From positions 1 through 14,963 of the forward strand of contig DHOP01000096.1 of NCBI GenBank assembly GCA_002407775.1: DNA of 14,963 nt. Direction: 5' to 3'. The position numbers and the translations under genes were made by a program. This DNA comes from Prevotella sp. UBA5387 (lineage in GTDB: Bacteria; Bacteroidota; Bacteroidia; Bacteroidales; Bacteroidaceae). Positions 7,321 to 14,904 of this stretch are shown here, piece by piece. Under the pieces are notes generated by a model. That model ran no database searches, was not told the origin of the DNA, and saw nothing but the letters and a program-made list of their open reading frames with translations. The stretch's first letter is position 1, and every line of letters starts with the position of its first letter.

Positions 7321-7734
7321 TTATAGGATTTCGCGTAAAGGAATCATAACGAAATCTCGTTCCAACATATGTGGATGTGGAATTTTTAGACTGGGTGAGT
7401 TTATCTGTAGATTGTCATAAAGCAAGATGTCAATGTCTATGCTTCTGTCATGATAAATACCATTCTTAGTTTTCTCAGTTCGTCCTAACTGACGCTCTAT
7501 TTCTTGAGTCTCAGTTAAGACTTCTTGTGGTGTGAGGTTGCTTTGACAAGCGATGCAAACATTAACAAAACGGTTAGTGGAATCGAATCCCCAGGGCTCA
7601 GTTTCAACAAGTGAAGACCGTCGGAACACCATTCCAACTTTTTCGCCAACAAGGCGAATAGCTTCTTGAATGTTGTACCGGCGGTCGCCAATATTGGAGC
7701 CTAGACTCAAGTAAACAACATGCTGTTTACCCAT
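7321..7734 (-). CDS. folK: 2-amino-4-hydroxy-6-hydroxymethyldihydropteridine pyrophosphokinase (HPPK)
   Basis: A cytosolic enzyme of folate synthesis that moves pyrophosphate from ATP to 6-hydroxymethyl-7,8-dihydropterin. The 137 residues carry all the main HPPK motifs: YLSLGSNIGDR (8-18), ETEPWGF (44-50), RFVNVCIA, IERQLGR (79-85), HDRSIDIDILLYD (95-107), whose Asp100 and Asp102 match the magnesium-binding pair, and PHPHMLERDFVMIPL (119-133). It stops just after IPLREIL, whereas many HPPKs run 15-20 residues longer, so the C-terminal tail is short but the catalytic core is complete. It is the last gene of the ftsX-folK operon, 26 nt after queA. Identification is firm. Confidence 0.95.
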   Translation of the reverse strand: MGKQHVVYLSLGSNIGDRRYNIQEAIRLVGEKVGMVFRRSSLVETEPWGFDSTNRFVNVCIACQSNLTPQEVLTETQEIERQLGRTEKTKNGIYHDRSIDIDILLYDNLQINSPSLKIPHPHMLERDFVMIPLREIL

Positions 7735-7760
7735 ATTTCAAATAGGCCGAAAGCCATCAT

Positions 7761-8954
7761 TTAGTCTACAATGAGTAGGCTATCGCCAAAACAGCCGAAT
7801 TTGTAGTCATTTTCGATAGCTAGTTGGTAACACTGCATTACATTCTCATATCCGCCAAAGGCCGCAGTGTTCATAAGCAAAGTCGATTCTGGATGATAGA
7901 AATTTGCTATCATTGAGTCTGCTAAACCAAAGTCATAGGGTGGAAAGATAAACTTATTTGTCCAGCCATCATATTCTTTCAGTAATCCGTCGGTGCCGAC
8001 AGCAGTCTCAGTGGCTTTTGTAACGCTTGTACCAACTGCACACACATGATGACCGGCTTGCTTAGTTTTGTTGACAATGTCGCATGCTTCTTTACTGATG
8101 ATCATCTGCTCTGAGTCCATCTTATGTTTGGTAAGATCTTCAACTTCAATAGCAGAGAAGTTGCCTAGTCCGCAGTGTAGCGTGATAAAGGCTGTATTAA
8201 TTCCTTTAATTTCCATGCGCTTCATCATTTCCCTAGTGAAATGAAGGCCCGATGCAGGTGCAGTGACCGCCCCTATATTTTTAGCAAAAATGCATTGGAA
8301 GTTTTCCATATCATCTGGGGTGGCATGCGAGCGAACATGCATACCTTCCATTGAGGGATCTGCAGGTCGTCCATTGAGGATATAGGTTGGGAGAGGAGTC
8401 TCGCCTAAAGCGAATAGGTCTTTCTTGAATTGTTCGTGTGAACAGTCGTACAAGAAGCGCAGAGAGCGTCCTCGACTTGTGGTGTTGTCATAGACCTCAG
8501 CCACCATTGTTCCCACCTCATCGAAGAAAAGTTTGTTTCCAATGCGTATTTTTCTCGCAGGTTCGACAAGAACGTCCCAAAGATGAGTTTCTTCATTGAG
8601 CTCTCGAAGTATGAACACTTCGATTTTAGCATCGGTTTTCTCCTTGGTACCATATAAACGAGCTGGAAAAACCTTTGTATCGTTTAGGATAAATGTGTCA
8701 CCTTCATCGAAGTAATCAATTACATTTCGAAAATCGAGATATTTACCCTTCACAGGTTTTCCCTTAGCATTTTTCTGAAACATCTCTATCTCACCTGTAG
8801 TGCGATGGAGTACCATAAGTTTAGCTTCGTCACGGCGAGTTACTCTGATTAAGCCTTTACTTCCATCCTCGTTGACGATAGGACGCTCAAAACTATGTGG
8901 GTAGAGAGCCACTGATTCTTGTGGCAAATCGAATTTGAATTGGGATAACTTCAT
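7761..8954 (-). CDS. queA: S-adenosylmethionine:tRNA ribosyltransferase-isomerase
   Basis: QueA makes epoxyqueuosine in tRNA by moving the ribosyl part of S-adenosylmethionine to preQ1 at the wobble position (G34) of GUN-anticodon tRNAs. The 397-residue protein begins MKLSQFKFDLP, the normal Bacteroidota start. It has FILNDTKVFPARLYGTKE, LWDVLVEPARKIRIGNKLFFDE, the LGETPLPTYI segment, IGAVTAPASGLHFT, TLHCGLGNFSAIEVEDL, HKMDSEQM and WTNKFIFPPYDF, and ends in the usual FGCFGDSLLIVD. An insertion near residues 20-70 compared with shorter QueA proteins is common in Prevotella-like relatives. It lies 44 nt after truB and 26 nt before folK. No other queuosine gene is in the window. Confidence 0.96.
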   Translation of the reverse strand: MKLSQFKFDLPQESVALYPHSFERPIVNEDGSKGLIRVTRRDEAKLMVLHRTTGEIEMFQKNAKGKPVKGKYLDFRNVIDYFDEGDTFILNDTKVFPARLYGTKEKTDAKIEVFILRELNEETHLWDVLVEPARKIRIGNKLFFDEVGTMVAEVYDNTTSRGRSLRFLYDCSHEQFKKDLFALGETPLPTYILNGRPADPSMEGMHVRSHATPDDMENFQCIFAKNIGAVTAPASGLHFTREMMKRMEIKGINTAFITLHCGLGNFSAIEVEDLTKHKMDSEQMIISKEACDIVNKTKQAGHHVCAVGTSVTKATETAVGTDGLLKEYDGWTNKFIFPPYDFGLADSMIANFYHPESTLLMNTAAFGGYENVMQCYQLAIENDYKFGCFGDSLLIVD

Positions 8955-8998
8955 AGAAATAATTCCTTTTTGTTTTTAAAACGTCTTTAGCTTTGGTG

Positions 8999-9703
8999 TT
9001 AGTCTTCGATGTGGTCATTCATCCACACTTCAAAGTTTTCGAGATCGATGCAGTTTTCTACGCTTACTTCGCCAACACGGGTCCTGCGTAAAGTTGTGAG
9101 ATATGCACCACTCTTGAGGCAACGACCTATATCACGTGCCAATGCACGAATGTAAGTCCCTTTTCCACAGACCACGCGTATAGATACAAGAAATTTTTCT
9201 GTATCGAAGTCTGTCAGTTCTATTTTATCTATGTGAATATGTTTAGGCTGCAGTTCAACGTTTTGACCAGCGCGTCTATATTTGTAAGCCCGTTTTCCGT
9301 CAACTTTGCAAGCACTATATGTTGGGGGAATTTGATCAATATCACCCTCGAACTTTCGTAAAGTATCAATAATCAGCTCACGTGTGATATGATCGTAGGG
9401 AAAAGTTTGATTTACTTCGTGCTCCATATCATAACTAGCTGTGGTTGCTCCGAGTTGCAGTGTGGCTGTATATTCCTTAGTGTGGGTTTGAAGTGACTCA
9501 ATCTGTTTGGTGCAACGTCCTGTACATAGTACTAAAACACCTGTTGCTAAGGGATCAAGTGTACCGGCATGGCCTATTTTCACATGTTGATTTAAGCGAT
9601 GGGAGAGCAAGTAACGTACACGAGCTAGGGCTCCAAAGCTTGACATTCTATAGGGCTTGTCGATGGCAAAGATCTCGCCTTGAATAAAGTCCATCTGCGC
9701 CAT
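8999..9703 (-). CDS. truB: tRNA pseudouridine(55) synthase
   Basis: TruB converts U55 in the T-loop of tRNA to pseudouridine. From ATG 9703 the product is 234 residues. It has FAIDKPYRMSSFGALARVR (12-30), the catalytic motif GHAGTLDPLATGVL with Asp50 (equivalent to E. coli Asp48), then KEYTATLQLG and IPPTYSACKVDGKRAYKYRRAG (about 135-156), and GKGTYIRALARDIG. The protein is shorter than E. coli TruB because it lacks most of the C-terminal PUA-like domain, as is usual in this phylum. The start is set by the TAATG overlap: its ATG shares one base with the uppP stop codon. The same frame stays open upstream to 9898, but that part lies inside uppP and looks like out-of-frame translation. Confidence 0.95.
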   Translation of the reverse strand: MAQMDFIQGEIFAIDKPYRMSSFGALARVRYLLSHRLNQHVKIGHAGTLDPLATGVLVLCTGRCTKQIESLQTHTKEYTATLQLGATTASYDMEHEVNQTFPYDHITRELIIDTLRKFEGDIDQIPPTYSACKVDGKRAYKYRRAGQNVELQPKHIHIDKIELTDFDTEKFLVSIRVVCGKGTYIRALARDIGRCLKSGAYLTTLRRTRVGEVSVENCIDLENFEVWMNDHIED

Positions 9704-10530
9704 TAAACCATTACCAGAGAGTGTCCAGTCAGCAATAAAATAAGTATTATACCTCCAACAATGATACGATACCAGCCGAAGGCACGGAATCCATATTTTG
9801 TTAGAAAGCCTACAAACCATTTCATGGCTAACATTGCAACAATGAAGGCCACTACACAACCAATTACAAGCATGGCGATGTTGTTTGTTGTTGTCCAAGT
9901 TGTATCCTCATGGAACATATCCAATAGATCTAGCAAGGTGGCACCAGCCATTGTTGGTACGGCAAGAAAAAATGAAAATTCCGCAGCGTTCTTTCTGGTG
10001 AGCTTTTGCTGCATTCCTCCTACGATGGTCGCCATGCTCCGACTTACGCCTGGGATAACAGATATACACTGGAAAAAGCCTATGATTAAGGCACGTTTCA
10101 CAGTTACTTTATGCTCCTCTCGCCCCTGATTAAATAACTGATCGCAGAACAGCATAAAGACACCACCCACGACAAGCATGATTGAAACAACTAAGACTGA
10201 ATCGAGTAGCCAGTCCAAAAGTCCGCTTTTCTTGGCAGCAAATCCAATAAACACGGCTGGCAAAACACCTACAACAAGCAGGCCATAAAACTTCATTTTT
10301 TCTCTGAACTCATCCCGATTGCGCATTTGAAAGAAATGCTTCCAATAAAGCACAACGACCGAGAGAATTGCGCCAAATTGGATAATGAACGTAAAAGCGT
10401 GAACAAAGGGGTCACCTTGTTGTACGCCGAGGAGGTTTTGAGTAATAATCATGTGACCAGTAGAAGAGACTGGAAGAAACTCTGTAAGTCCCTCTACAAT
10501 GGCAATGATAATTGTTTGGAGTAATGACAT
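9703..10530 (-). CDS. uppP: Undecaprenyl-diphosphate phosphatase (UppP/BacA)
   Basis: An integral inner-membrane enzyme that removes a phosphate from undecaprenyl diphosphate, so that the lipid carrier for peptidoglycan and other surface polymers can be reused. Raised activity gives bacitracin tolerance in other bacteria. The 275 residues hold both signature motifs: EGLTEFLPVSSTGH (Glu13 and Glu17 of the ExxxE motif, His26) and PGVSRSMATI (160-169, with Arg164), separated by hydrophobic helices. There are about eight membrane segments overall. It begins 11 nt after the DUF3098 gene, and its stop codon overlaps the truB start, so translation is probably coupled. Identification is firm. Confidence 0.96.
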   Translation of the reverse strand: MSLLQTIIIAIVEGLTEFLPVSSTGHMIITQNLLGVQQGDPFVHAFTFIIQFGAILSVVVLYWKHFFQMRNRDEFREKMKFYGLLVVGVLPAVFIGFAAKKSGLLDWLLDSVLVVSIMLVVGGVFMLFCDQLFNQGREEHKVTVKRALIIGFFQCISVIPGVSRSMATIVGGMQQKLTRKNAAEFSFFLAVPTMAGATLLDLLDMFHEDTTWTTTNNIAMLVIGCVVAFIVAMLAMKWFVGFLTKYGFRAFGWYRIIVGGIILILLLTGHSLVMV

Positions 10531-10541
10531 GGCTTCAGGTG

Positions 10542-10838
10542 TTATTTCAAGTCAACATTACTATTCGCCATTTCTTCATTTTCCTCAGTTGTAGAAGTAA
10601 TGTTACTTTCACCCTTAACCTTTGGTTCACGAATCACAGCGTAAATCATTGATATAAAGCCGATGAAACAAACAACGGGAGCTACCTTGATACGCCTAAC
10701 GCTGAATATTTCGGGATTATATGCCTGCTCAGTAGAGGAGCTGCCGCTCATCAGAATGAATCCAATAACTACGATAGCAAAACCGATGCCTAACAGAATG
10801 AAGTTAGTGCGATCAAATGCCAAGTTTCTTTTATCCAT
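10542..10838 (-). CDS. DUF3098 family small membrane protein
   Basis: A 98-residue protein with two hydrophobic helices, at about 13-31 (NFILLGIGFAIVVIGFILM) and about 51-68 (KVAPVVCFIGFISMIYAV). They are joined by a loop with YNPEIFSVRRIKVAP, the recognisable signature of DUF3098, and the C-terminal tail is acidic and polar. The function is unknown. Its place between ftsX and uppP is a conserved Bacteroidota arrangement, which suggests an envelope or division-linked role. It starts 28 nt after the ftsX stop and ends 11 nt before uppP, so it belongs to the same transcript. Confidence 0.88.
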   Translation of the reverse strand: MDKRNLAFDRTNFILLGIGFAIVVIGFILMSGSSSTEQAYNPEIFSVRRIKVAPVVCFIGFISMIYAVIREPKVKGESNITSTTEENEEMANSNVDLK

Positions 10839-10866
10839 AATTTATTTTGTGAAGTTTTAATCGAGA

Positions 10867-11748
10867 TTATATTTTATATAGTTCACCAGCCTTCATTCTC
10901 AGAAATCTGTTGACTGAAATATTGGCACAGAAGGCAGTAATGATGATGCCAAAGAGTATCACAGTAGCGCCTGTGATTACCATTTCTTCCCAAGTAACTA
11001 TTGTTAGTATTTCCGGCTCATAACGATAGAGTACATAGATACATGCAGCAAGGAAAAGAATCGCGATAAAAGCAGCTAACAGACCTGTAAGTACTGCTCG
11101 ACGAACGAATGGTTTGCGAATAAACCCCCAAGATGCTCCAACGAGTTTCATGGTGTGAATTGAGAAACGCCGCGCATAAATGTCTAGGTGTACTGTGTTG
11201 TTTATGAGCGAGAATGAGACGAAAGTTAGAAGGATAGCCAGCACTAACATACCGATTCCTATCTTGGCTAAATTACGATTGACAGCATCGATCAAGTCTT
11301 TCTGGTAGTTAATTTCTGCAACCTTAGGGTATTTTTTAAGCTCCTTTGAAATCCAATTCAATGAATCATTGTTCGCATAATCACTCTTAAGCGTTAATTC
11401 AATGGATGAGGAAAAAGGATTCACTCCGTCAGTGAATTCAGCTGGATTAATGCCCATTTCCTTGGTTGCATCTGAGAGTGCAGACGTCTTGCTAATGAAG
11501 TGTACGTGCTTGATATATTGCTTTTTCATCAATCCTTTGCACATGGTCTGTGCTTCAGTGTCGTTCATGTCTTGCTCGAGCATCATAGACACTACGAGAT
11601 TCTCTTTAACATATTGCGACAAATTGCGACCTGTGAGCGTGAAAAACACAACTAGTCCAAGCAAAATAAGCACTAAGGCCGTGCTTATACAAAGAGTGAC
11701 AGCCTGCAATCGAGGGCGCTTGCTGACTGATTTATATTTTTTTCCCAT
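10867..11748 (-). CDS. ftsX: Cell division protein FtsX
   Basis: FtsX is the membrane part of the FtsEX ABC-type complex, which links cytoplasmic ATP hydrolysis to control of cell-wall hydrolases at the septum. From ATG 11748 the protein has 293 residues: a basic cytoplasmic N-terminus, helix 1 at about 17-39, an extracytoplasmic domain at about 40-160, and three more helices at about 162-183, 218-241 and 256-279. The conserved segment RRFSIHTMKLVGASWGFIRKPF (193-214) precedes helix 3. The frame is open upstream to 11793, but that extension would start inside the promoter at 11782-11813, so 11748 is chosen. No ftsE is in the window; in this phylum it often lies elsewhere. This is the first gene of the six-gene minus-strand operon. 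Confidence 0.93.
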   Translation of the reverse strand: MGKKYKSVSKRPRLQAVTLCISTALVLILLGLVVFFTLTGRNLSQYVKENLVVSMMLEQDMNDTEAQTMCKGLMKKQYIKHVHFISKTSALSDATKEMGINPAEFTDGVNPFSSSIELTLKSDYANNDSLNWISKELKKYPKVAEINYQKDLIDAVNRNLAKIGIGMLVLAILLTFVSFSLINNTVHLDIYARRFSIHTMKLVGASWGFIRKPFVRRAVLTGLLAAFIAILFLAACIYVLYRYEPEILTIVTWEEMVITGATVILFGIIITAFCANISVNRFLRMKAGELYKI

Positions 11749-11781
11749 TAATGAATAGGCTATAACTGTCCAAATTTTGCA

Positions 11782-11813
11782 CAAAAGTAACAAAATAATA
11801 GCAAGGTGACAAA
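11782..11813 (-). promoter_or_regulatory. Promoter of the ftsX-DUF3098-uppP-truB-queA-folK operon
   Basis: On the minus strand TTTG (11813-11810) is followed after exactly 20 nt by TACTTTTG (11789-11782). This is a textbook Bacteroidota promoter (TTTG-N19/21-TAnnTTTG). The -7 box ends 33 nt before the ftsX ATG. It is the best promoter in the window and rules out the longer ftsX frame. Confidence 0.75.
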
Positions 11814-11873
11814 CGTTTAACGAGCATTAACGAAATAATAAATAAACAAATGAGATGAAACAAACATTTTTGT

Positions 11874-11881
11874 TATCTTTG
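11874..11881 (+). promoter_or_regulatory. Candidate -7 box of the radical SAM gene
   Basis: TATCTTTG fits TAnnTTTG and lies 36 nt before ATG 11918. It diverges from the ftsX promoter, and the two boxes are 84 nt apart. No clear TTTG partner is seen at the right distance upstream. Confidence 0.55.
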
Positions 11882-11917
11882 TGTTAAATAGAAATCCAAT
11901 CATAAAATTATTGACAT

Positions 11918-12685
11918 ATGAGCACTATCCTTCATGATAGTCCAATATATGGTCCAATCCATAGTAGACGTTTAGGACTAAGCCTTGGAATTAATTTGAT
12001 GCCAGCAGATGGAAAGATTTGCACCTTTGACTGTCTGTATTGCGAATGTGGTTTCAATGCCGACCGACGCCCGAAATCTCATTCTCCATCGCGCAAGGAT
12101 GTACTAAGGGCATTAGAACAGAGACTTGTTATGATGGAACAAGAAGGTAAACTCCCAGATGTTATAACGTTTGCAGGAAACGGCGAGCCGACAACACATA
12201 AGGAATTCCCTGAAATTATTGACGATGTCATTAGCCTGCGCGACCGCTTATGTCCGTCTACTAAGATTTCTGTCTTGAGCAATGCAACATTCGTTCATGA
12301 TACTGCCATTCGAGCAGCACTCATGAAAGTTGATAATAATATTCAGAAGTTGGATACTGTCAACGAAGATTACATCCGAAGAGTTGATCGTCCGACAGGG
12401 CATAGTTTTAGTGTAGGAAAGGTCATCAATAATTTGAAACTCTTTGGAGGTCATGTCATCATACAGACCATGTTCATGCAGGGTAATGACTCAGACAACA
12501 CGAACGATTTCTATGTGGAGCCTTGGCTTAAAGTGTTGGAAGAGATTCGTCCTCAAAGTGTGATGATTTATACCATTGATCGAGAGACACCTGATCACGG
12601 CTTAAAGAAAGTGTCAAGAGAAAAACTAGACGCAATTTGTAGTCGGGTTCATGAAATTGGGATACCTTGCACAGCTTCATATTAA
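11918..12685 (+). CDS. Radical SAM protein (COG0731-like Fe-S oxidoreductase)
   Basis: A 255-residue cytosolic radical SAM enzyme of unknown reaction. The iron-sulfur motif CxxxCxxC is formed by Cys35, Cys39 and Cys42 (CTFDCLYC), with one more cysteine at 44. The S-adenosylmethionine-binding GGE-type motif appears as GNGEPT at 87-92. Before the cluster, PIYGPIHSRRLGLSLGINL (9-27) is the pattern seen in proteins related to the COG0731 / wyosine-synthesis-like group. Relatives are widespread in Bacteroidota as stand-alone genes. No obvious partner or substrate gene lies beside it, although the divergent operon includes two tRNA-modification genes. The radical SAM call is firm and the substrate is not known. 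Confidence 0.88.
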   Translation: MSTILHDSPIYGPIHSRRLGLSLGINLMPADGKICTFDCLYCECGFNADRRPKSHSPSRKDVLRALEQRLVMMEQEGKLPDVITFAGNGEPTTHKEFPEIIDDVISLRDRLCPSTKISVLSNATFVHDTAIRAALMKVDNNIQKLDTVNEDYIRRVDRPTGHSFSVGKVINNLKLFGGHVIIQTMFMQGNDSDNTNDFYVEPWLKVLEEIRPQSVMIYTIDRETPDHGLKKVSREKLDAICSRVHEIGIPCTASY

Positions 12686-12842
12686 GAGGCACTTTTAATA
12701 ATAATCAGTAGTTGCTTCCTTACAATGCATATAAATTATTATCATTCGTTTTCGGTTGTTAAATCTGCCTTTTGCTCTTTTGTTTTTCTAAATGTTAAAC
12801 AAGTTGATAATATCATTTATTCTACTTCAAACTTTTCTAATT

Positions 12843-13667
12843 ATGTACGAAACTGAATTTTGGGACGCGGATAAGTTGTTTCATGAAAGGTTGAAAGGTG
12901 GAGATACTGATGGAGCTAGAAGAGCTCTTCACCAAATGACACAGTTTTATCCTCAGCTTAACGATAATGATTTGGCTGGTAATAAGGCAATTATGCACCA
13001 TGCTTTGGCCTTGGATAAAGTGATAGTTAATTTCAACATTGCATACTTTGTACCTTACGCTATGAGGCTTGCCGACTATGATTGGAGTGGCGAAAGTCAC
13101 AATGGAAGCATTGTACCATCTCTTGGCCAGCGTATTACCAACCGTTTGATGCGTGGAATCGCTGAACAACCTGACACTTATATCAAGGCTGTTATGCCAT
13201 TTTTCAGAAAGGCATTGCAACATAATCCTAGCAATAAAGATAATCAGCGTAACCTTGCACAACTATATGTTCGAGTAAGGCTAAAGTCTCAGGCTATTTC
13301 TATTTACAAACAGTTGTTACGCCGTTATCATGATAGCTATCTATATTCTGAACTCGCTGAATTGCTAGATGATCCTAAAGAGCGCATTGCTTTATTCTCA
13401 CAGGCTATTGTACATCAGCCAAAGGAAGCATATAATATGGCCAATCGAGCGAGACTAGCCGAACTTTTGCAGATGCCTGAGCCTACTCGGGCAGTTTTTG
13501 AGATTAACAAAAGTATCTTTGCTCGAAAGAAGTCAAAACAACAGATACCTGCAAACGTTGAGCGTATAGCTCGTATTTTGGCTGATTATACTCCAGTTAC
13601 AGAAGCGGAAGAGCAGTTGTTTTATCAAAAGTTGAAACCTTTGGCAGACAAGGTTATCAACAGTTAG
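12843..13667 (+). CDS. Helical-repeat (TPR-like) protein of unknown function
   Basis: A 274-residue soluble, helix-rich protein. ATG 12843 gives MYETEFWDADKLFHERLKGGD, which looks like a normal cytosolic start. The in-frame ATG at 12792 would add 17 mostly hydrophobic residues (LNKLIISFILLQTFLI) that could be a signal or membrane segment but look more like translated AT-rich spacer. TPR-like pairs of helices occur at about residues 116-170 (MPFFRKALQHNPSNKDNQRN, then AQLYVRVRLKSQAISIYKQL and SYLYSELAELLDDPKERI) and again around the IVHQPKEAYNMANRARLAEL stretch. Such repeats usually mediate protein contacts. I cannot assign a family or partner. It lies 43 nt before the acetyltransferase-glycosylase gene and is probably co-transcribed with it. 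Confidence 0.72.
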   Translation: MYETEFWDADKLFHERLKGGDTDGARRALHQMTQFYPQLNDNDLAGNKAIMHHALALDKVIVNFNIAYFVPYAMRLADYDWSGESHNGSIVPSLGQRITNRLMRGIAEQPDTYIKAVMPFFRKALQHNPSNKDNQRNLAQLYVRVRLKSQAISIYKQLLRRYHDSYLYSELAELLDDPKERIALFSQAIVHQPKEAYNMANRARLAELLQMPEPTRAVFEINKSIFARKKSKQQIPANVERIARILADYTPVTEAEEQLFYQKLKPLADKVINS

Positions 13668-13710
13668 AAGTTGCCAAGATAAATTTACATTTTAGTTGAT
13701 AGTTAAATCG

Positions 13711-14856
13711 ATGAAAAACAAAATAACAATTCTTCCGGCGGCACCTGAACAAGCGTCAGATATAGCTCAACTCACCATGATGGCCATGAGCGATGACTGT
13801 TGCCAAAATTTTGCAGGGCAACATCATACGTTAGCAGATTTTCATTATATGATGACGGAACTTGTTTCAGCAGACGATAGCCAATATAGCTATCGTAACA
13901 CGCTTGTGGCGCAAACAAGACGAGGTAACATTGTCGGCATTGTTACATCATATGATGGAAAGGATTTACATCGTCTACGTAAAGCGTTTTTTTGCGCTGC
14001 AAAGGAATATCTTGGGCAGGATTTTCAAGGGTTGGATGATGAGACTTCTGCTGGTGAATATTATGTGGATTCTCTAGCAGTATTGCCCGAATTTCGTCAT
14101 CAGGGCATTGCGACTCGGCTCCTACGAGCTGTAATTGAAGCTCATGGGAATAACCTACCGATAGGATTGCTTGTAGATCAGAATAATCCAGAAGCGGCTA
14201 ACCTATATAGGAGCATTGGATTCCGTTATTTCGAGGATGCGATATGGGGTGGTCATGCTATGTTCCATTTGCAGTATCCAATCAAATGTTCATGGGCAAG
14301 GCATGACATACTATCTGAGGCATATCATGATGATGAATGGGGAGTACCTGAGCATGATGAATGTAGGCTATATATGTACTTATTGATGGAGACGATGTCT
14401 TGTGGACTTTCTTGGCAGATGATGTTACAACGTCGCATGATTTTTGCGCAGTGCTTCTCTGATTTTGATGCTGAACGTGTCGCAAACTTTACGGAACAAG
14501 ATGTTGAGCGCATTATACAGACTAATGGGATGATACACTCTCGTCGAAAAATTGAGGCTATGATTATTAATGCACAGGCCTTTATGCGTGTTACAGAAGA
14601 GTGGGGAAGTTTCAATAATTACATTTGGAGCTTTTCTGACGGCCAATCACTTGTTTATCGTTCACATGTCAATCAAATCATCACCTCTAATGAACTTTCT
14701 GATCGTGTAGCAAAAGATATGAGGCAACGCGGTTTTCGTTACGTGGGTACAATCATCATATACAGTTTCTTACAGGCAATTGGCATTATTAATGACCACA
14801 ACCCTAATTGCTTCAGATATCAACAATTATTATCTGTTTGCACCTTAGTAGACTAA
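13711..14856 (+). CDS. Fusion of GNAT acetyltransferase and TagA-type DNA-3-methyladenine glycosylase I
   Basis: A 381-residue two-domain protein. Residues 1 to about 185 form a GNAT N-acetyltransferase: YYVDSLAVLPEFRHQGIATRLL holds the acetyl-CoA-binding RxxGxA motif (Arg129-Ala134), and the NNPEAANLYRSIGFRYFE segment is the usual C-terminal GNAT strand-helix. From about 190 the protein matches E. coli Tag, which removes 3-methyladenine from alkylated DNA. Cys193, His206, His363 and Cys367 match the zinc snap residues (4, 17, 175, 179), Glu227 matches Glu38, and GLSW (232-235) and GFRYVGTIIIYSFLQAIGIINDH are conserved. The offset to E. coli Tag is 189 at Cys193, His206 and Glu227. ATG 13711 is preferred to the in-frame TTG at 13696. 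What the acetyltransferase half modifies is unknown. Confidence 0.9.
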   Translation: MKNKITILPAAPEQASDIAQLTMMAMSDDCCQNFAGQHHTLADFHYMMTELVSADDSQYSYRNTLVAQTRRGNIVGIVTSYDGKDLHRLRKAFFCAAKEYLGQDFQGLDDETSAGEYYVDSLAVLPEFRHQGIATRLLRAVIEAHGNNLPIGLLVDQNNPEAANLYRSIGFRYFEDAIWGGHAMFHLQYPIKCSWARHDILSEAYHDDEWGVPEHDECRLYMYLLMETMSCGLSWQMMLQRRMIFAQCFSDFDAERVANFTEQDVERIIQTNGMIHSRRKIEAMIINAQAFMRVTEEWGSFNNYIWSFSDGQSLVYRSHVNQIITSNELSDRVAKDMRQRGFRYVGTIIIYSFLQAIGIINDHNPNCFRYQQLLSVCTLVD

Positions 14857-14892
14857 CCTCATTTATTATATGCCTAAAGAGGATTAGTGCGA

Positions 14893-14900
14893 TATATTTG
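14893..14900 (+). promoter_or_regulatory. Promoter-like -7 box before the terminal hairpin cluster
   Basis: TATATTTG fits TAnnTTTG and lies 5 nt before the first of three inverted repeats. It may drive a gene beyond the right edge. No TTTG is seen about 20 nt upstream, so it could be a chance match in AT-rich DNA. Confidence 0.35.
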
Positions 14901-14904
14901 ATAG

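Noticed and set aside
9704..9898. A 65-residue N-terminal extension of truB in the same open frame
   Set aside because: It lies entirely within uppP in another frame, is Cys/Trp-rich and unlike any TruB start, and the TAATG overlap gives a natural start at 9703.
11749..11793. A 15-residue N-terminal extension of ftsX
   Set aside because: Its start would fall inside the well-formed promoter at 11782-11813, so the codon would not be transcribed.
12792..12842. Signal peptide on the helical-repeat protein
   Set aside because: The hydrophobic stretch ends exactly at the second Met and comes from AT-rich spacer. The protein that follows looks cytosolic. I kept the shorter start but cannot exclude the longer one.
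12837..13262. 141-codon minus-strand frame within the helical-repeat gene
   Set aside because: It is the reverse reading of a coherent soluble protein, with no promoter and a low-complexity Ser/Ile-rich end.
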